A model generated the notes under the pieces. That model was not told the origin of the DNA. It worked only from the letters and a program-made list of their open reading frames with translations, and did no database searches. A stretch of 6,144 nt of DNA from an uncultured Legionellaceae bacterium (GTDB lineage Bacteria; Pseudomonadota; Gammaproteobacteria; Legionellales; Legionellaceae): positions 1-6,144 of the forward strand of contig CAISSD010000057.1 of assembly GCA_903887975.1 (NCBI GenBank), in the 5' to 3' direction. A program made the position numbers and the translations under genes. Shown piece by piece: positions 5,671 through 6,144 of the stretch; positions within the stretch are counted from its first letter, which is position 1, and each line of letters opens with the position of its first letter.

Positions 5671-6144
5671 AATAAAGCTCAAACTCCATCGGATGGACCA
5701 TGGATTTCATTTTTTCCAAATCACCACGACACAAATCAATATGCGCTCGAATCACATCTTCATGAAACACATCGCCTTGTAATAAAAACTCATGCTGAGC
5801 CTCCAATGCATCCACCGCCTCGTCCAAAGACGCCGCCACTTTAGGCACTTCCATCAACGCTTCTGGCGCTAAAGCATATAAATTTTTATCCATGGGTAAT
5901 CCTGGAGAAAGCTTGCGCTTGATTCCATCAAGGCCTGCCATCATCATGGCCGCAAATGCAAAATAAGGATTGGCACTTGGATCAGGAAATCGCACCTCAA
6001 TGCGCCTTGCTTTGGGATCTTCACAAAAGGGGATACGAATGGCAGCAGAGCGATTCATCGACGAATACGCCAACAAAACCGGTGCCTCAAAGCCTGGAAT
6101 CAAGCGCTTATATCCATTAATCGACGGATTTGTGAGCGCATTCA
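5660..6144 (-). CDS. glnA: Glutamine synthetase type I, C-terminal part (cut by window edge)
   Basis: This is the last 160 residues or so of the roughly 470-residue cytoplasmic, dodecameric enzyme that makes glutamine from glutamate, ammonia and ATP. The reading frame continues unbroken off the right edge, beginning NALTNPSINGYKRL; the apparent start at 6101-6103 is an internal TTG Leu codon. Expected active-site residues are present: YKRLIPGFEAP (Arg321 and Glu327 in enterobacterial numbering), NRSAAIRIP (Arg339, Arg344) and RRIEVRFPDP (Arg355, Glu357, Arg359). DKNLYALAP (Tyr codon 5876-5878) aligns with the adenylylation loop that carries Tyr397 in E. coli. The Tyr is kept but the usual Asp-Leu-Pro-Pro that follows is Ala-Leu-Ala-Pro. 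The protein ends FELYYSI, the typical GlnA terminus. This is a GSI-beta enzyme, probably under adenylyltransferase control. It lies 64 bases before enhA on the same strand; its promoter is outside the window. Confidence 0.97.
   Translation of the reverse strand, partial: NALTNPSINGYKRLIPGFEAPVLLAYSSMNRSAAIRIPFCEDPKARRIEVRFPDPSANPYFAFAAMMMAGLDGIKRKLSPGLPMDKNLYALAPEALMEVPKVAASLDEAVDALEAQHEFLLQGDVFHEDVIRAHIDLCRGDLEKMKSMVHPMEFELYYSI

Noticed and set aside
5660..5690. TATAGT near the glnA end as a -10 box for an enhA promoter
   Set aside because: No acceptable -35 lies 16-18 bases upstream and the match falls in AT-rich coding sequence; an enh promoter here cannot be claimed.

Overview
The window looks like chromosomal DNA of a moderately AT-rich gammaproteobacterium, most likely of the Legionellales (Legionella, Coxiella and relatives). 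The main reason is three consecutive genes matching the enhABC locus known from Legionella pneumophila and Coxiella burnetii: a YkuD-type L,D-transpeptidase (EnhA), a small secreted cysteine-containing protein (EnhB) and a very long secreted Sel1-repeat protein (EnhC). The genus cannot be fixed from this sequence. Gene names rest on recalled family features and gene order, not on a search.

Layout. All recognised genes lie on the minus strand, so transcription runs from high to low coordinates. At the right edge (5660-6144) is the C-terminal third of type I glutamine synthetase, glnA. A 64-base gap follows, holding a weak possible terminator that overlaps the glnA stop and an inverted repeat that covers the enhA ribosome binding site. 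Then come enhA (4849-5595), enhB (4329-4856, overlapping enhA by 8 bases) and enhC (1275-4307, 21 bases after enhB), packed as one operon. After a 78-base gap containing a near-consensus sigma70 promoter lies wbpE (81-1196), a PLP-dependent sugar-nucleotide aminotransferase with a TTG start. The left 80 bases hold a GC-rich REP-like hairpin flanked by a 9-base inverted repeat, and possibly the tail of a convergent gene.

How the genes work together. EnhA, EnhB and EnhC all carry signal peptides and should act in the periplasm on or around peptidoglycan. EnhA would cross-link or attach peptidoglycan through its catalytic cysteine. In Legionella, EnhC is known to bind and restrain the lytic transglycosylase Slt, limiting release of immunostimulatory muropeptides. 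EnhB has no known activity. WbpE belongs to a different envelope pathway, the synthesis of di-N-acetylated mannuronic/glucuronic acid nucleotides for surface polysaccharide; its partner enzymes are not in the window. glnA is a housekeeping nitrogen-assimilation gene and probably an unrelated neighbour.

No RNA genes, CRISPR arrays, insertion sequences or phage genes were seen. No wholly new system is evident. The most interesting points are the complete enhABC operon with its unusual EnhC architecture, the nested palindrome at the left edge, and the two leaders whose ribosome binding sites can pair with upstream bases.
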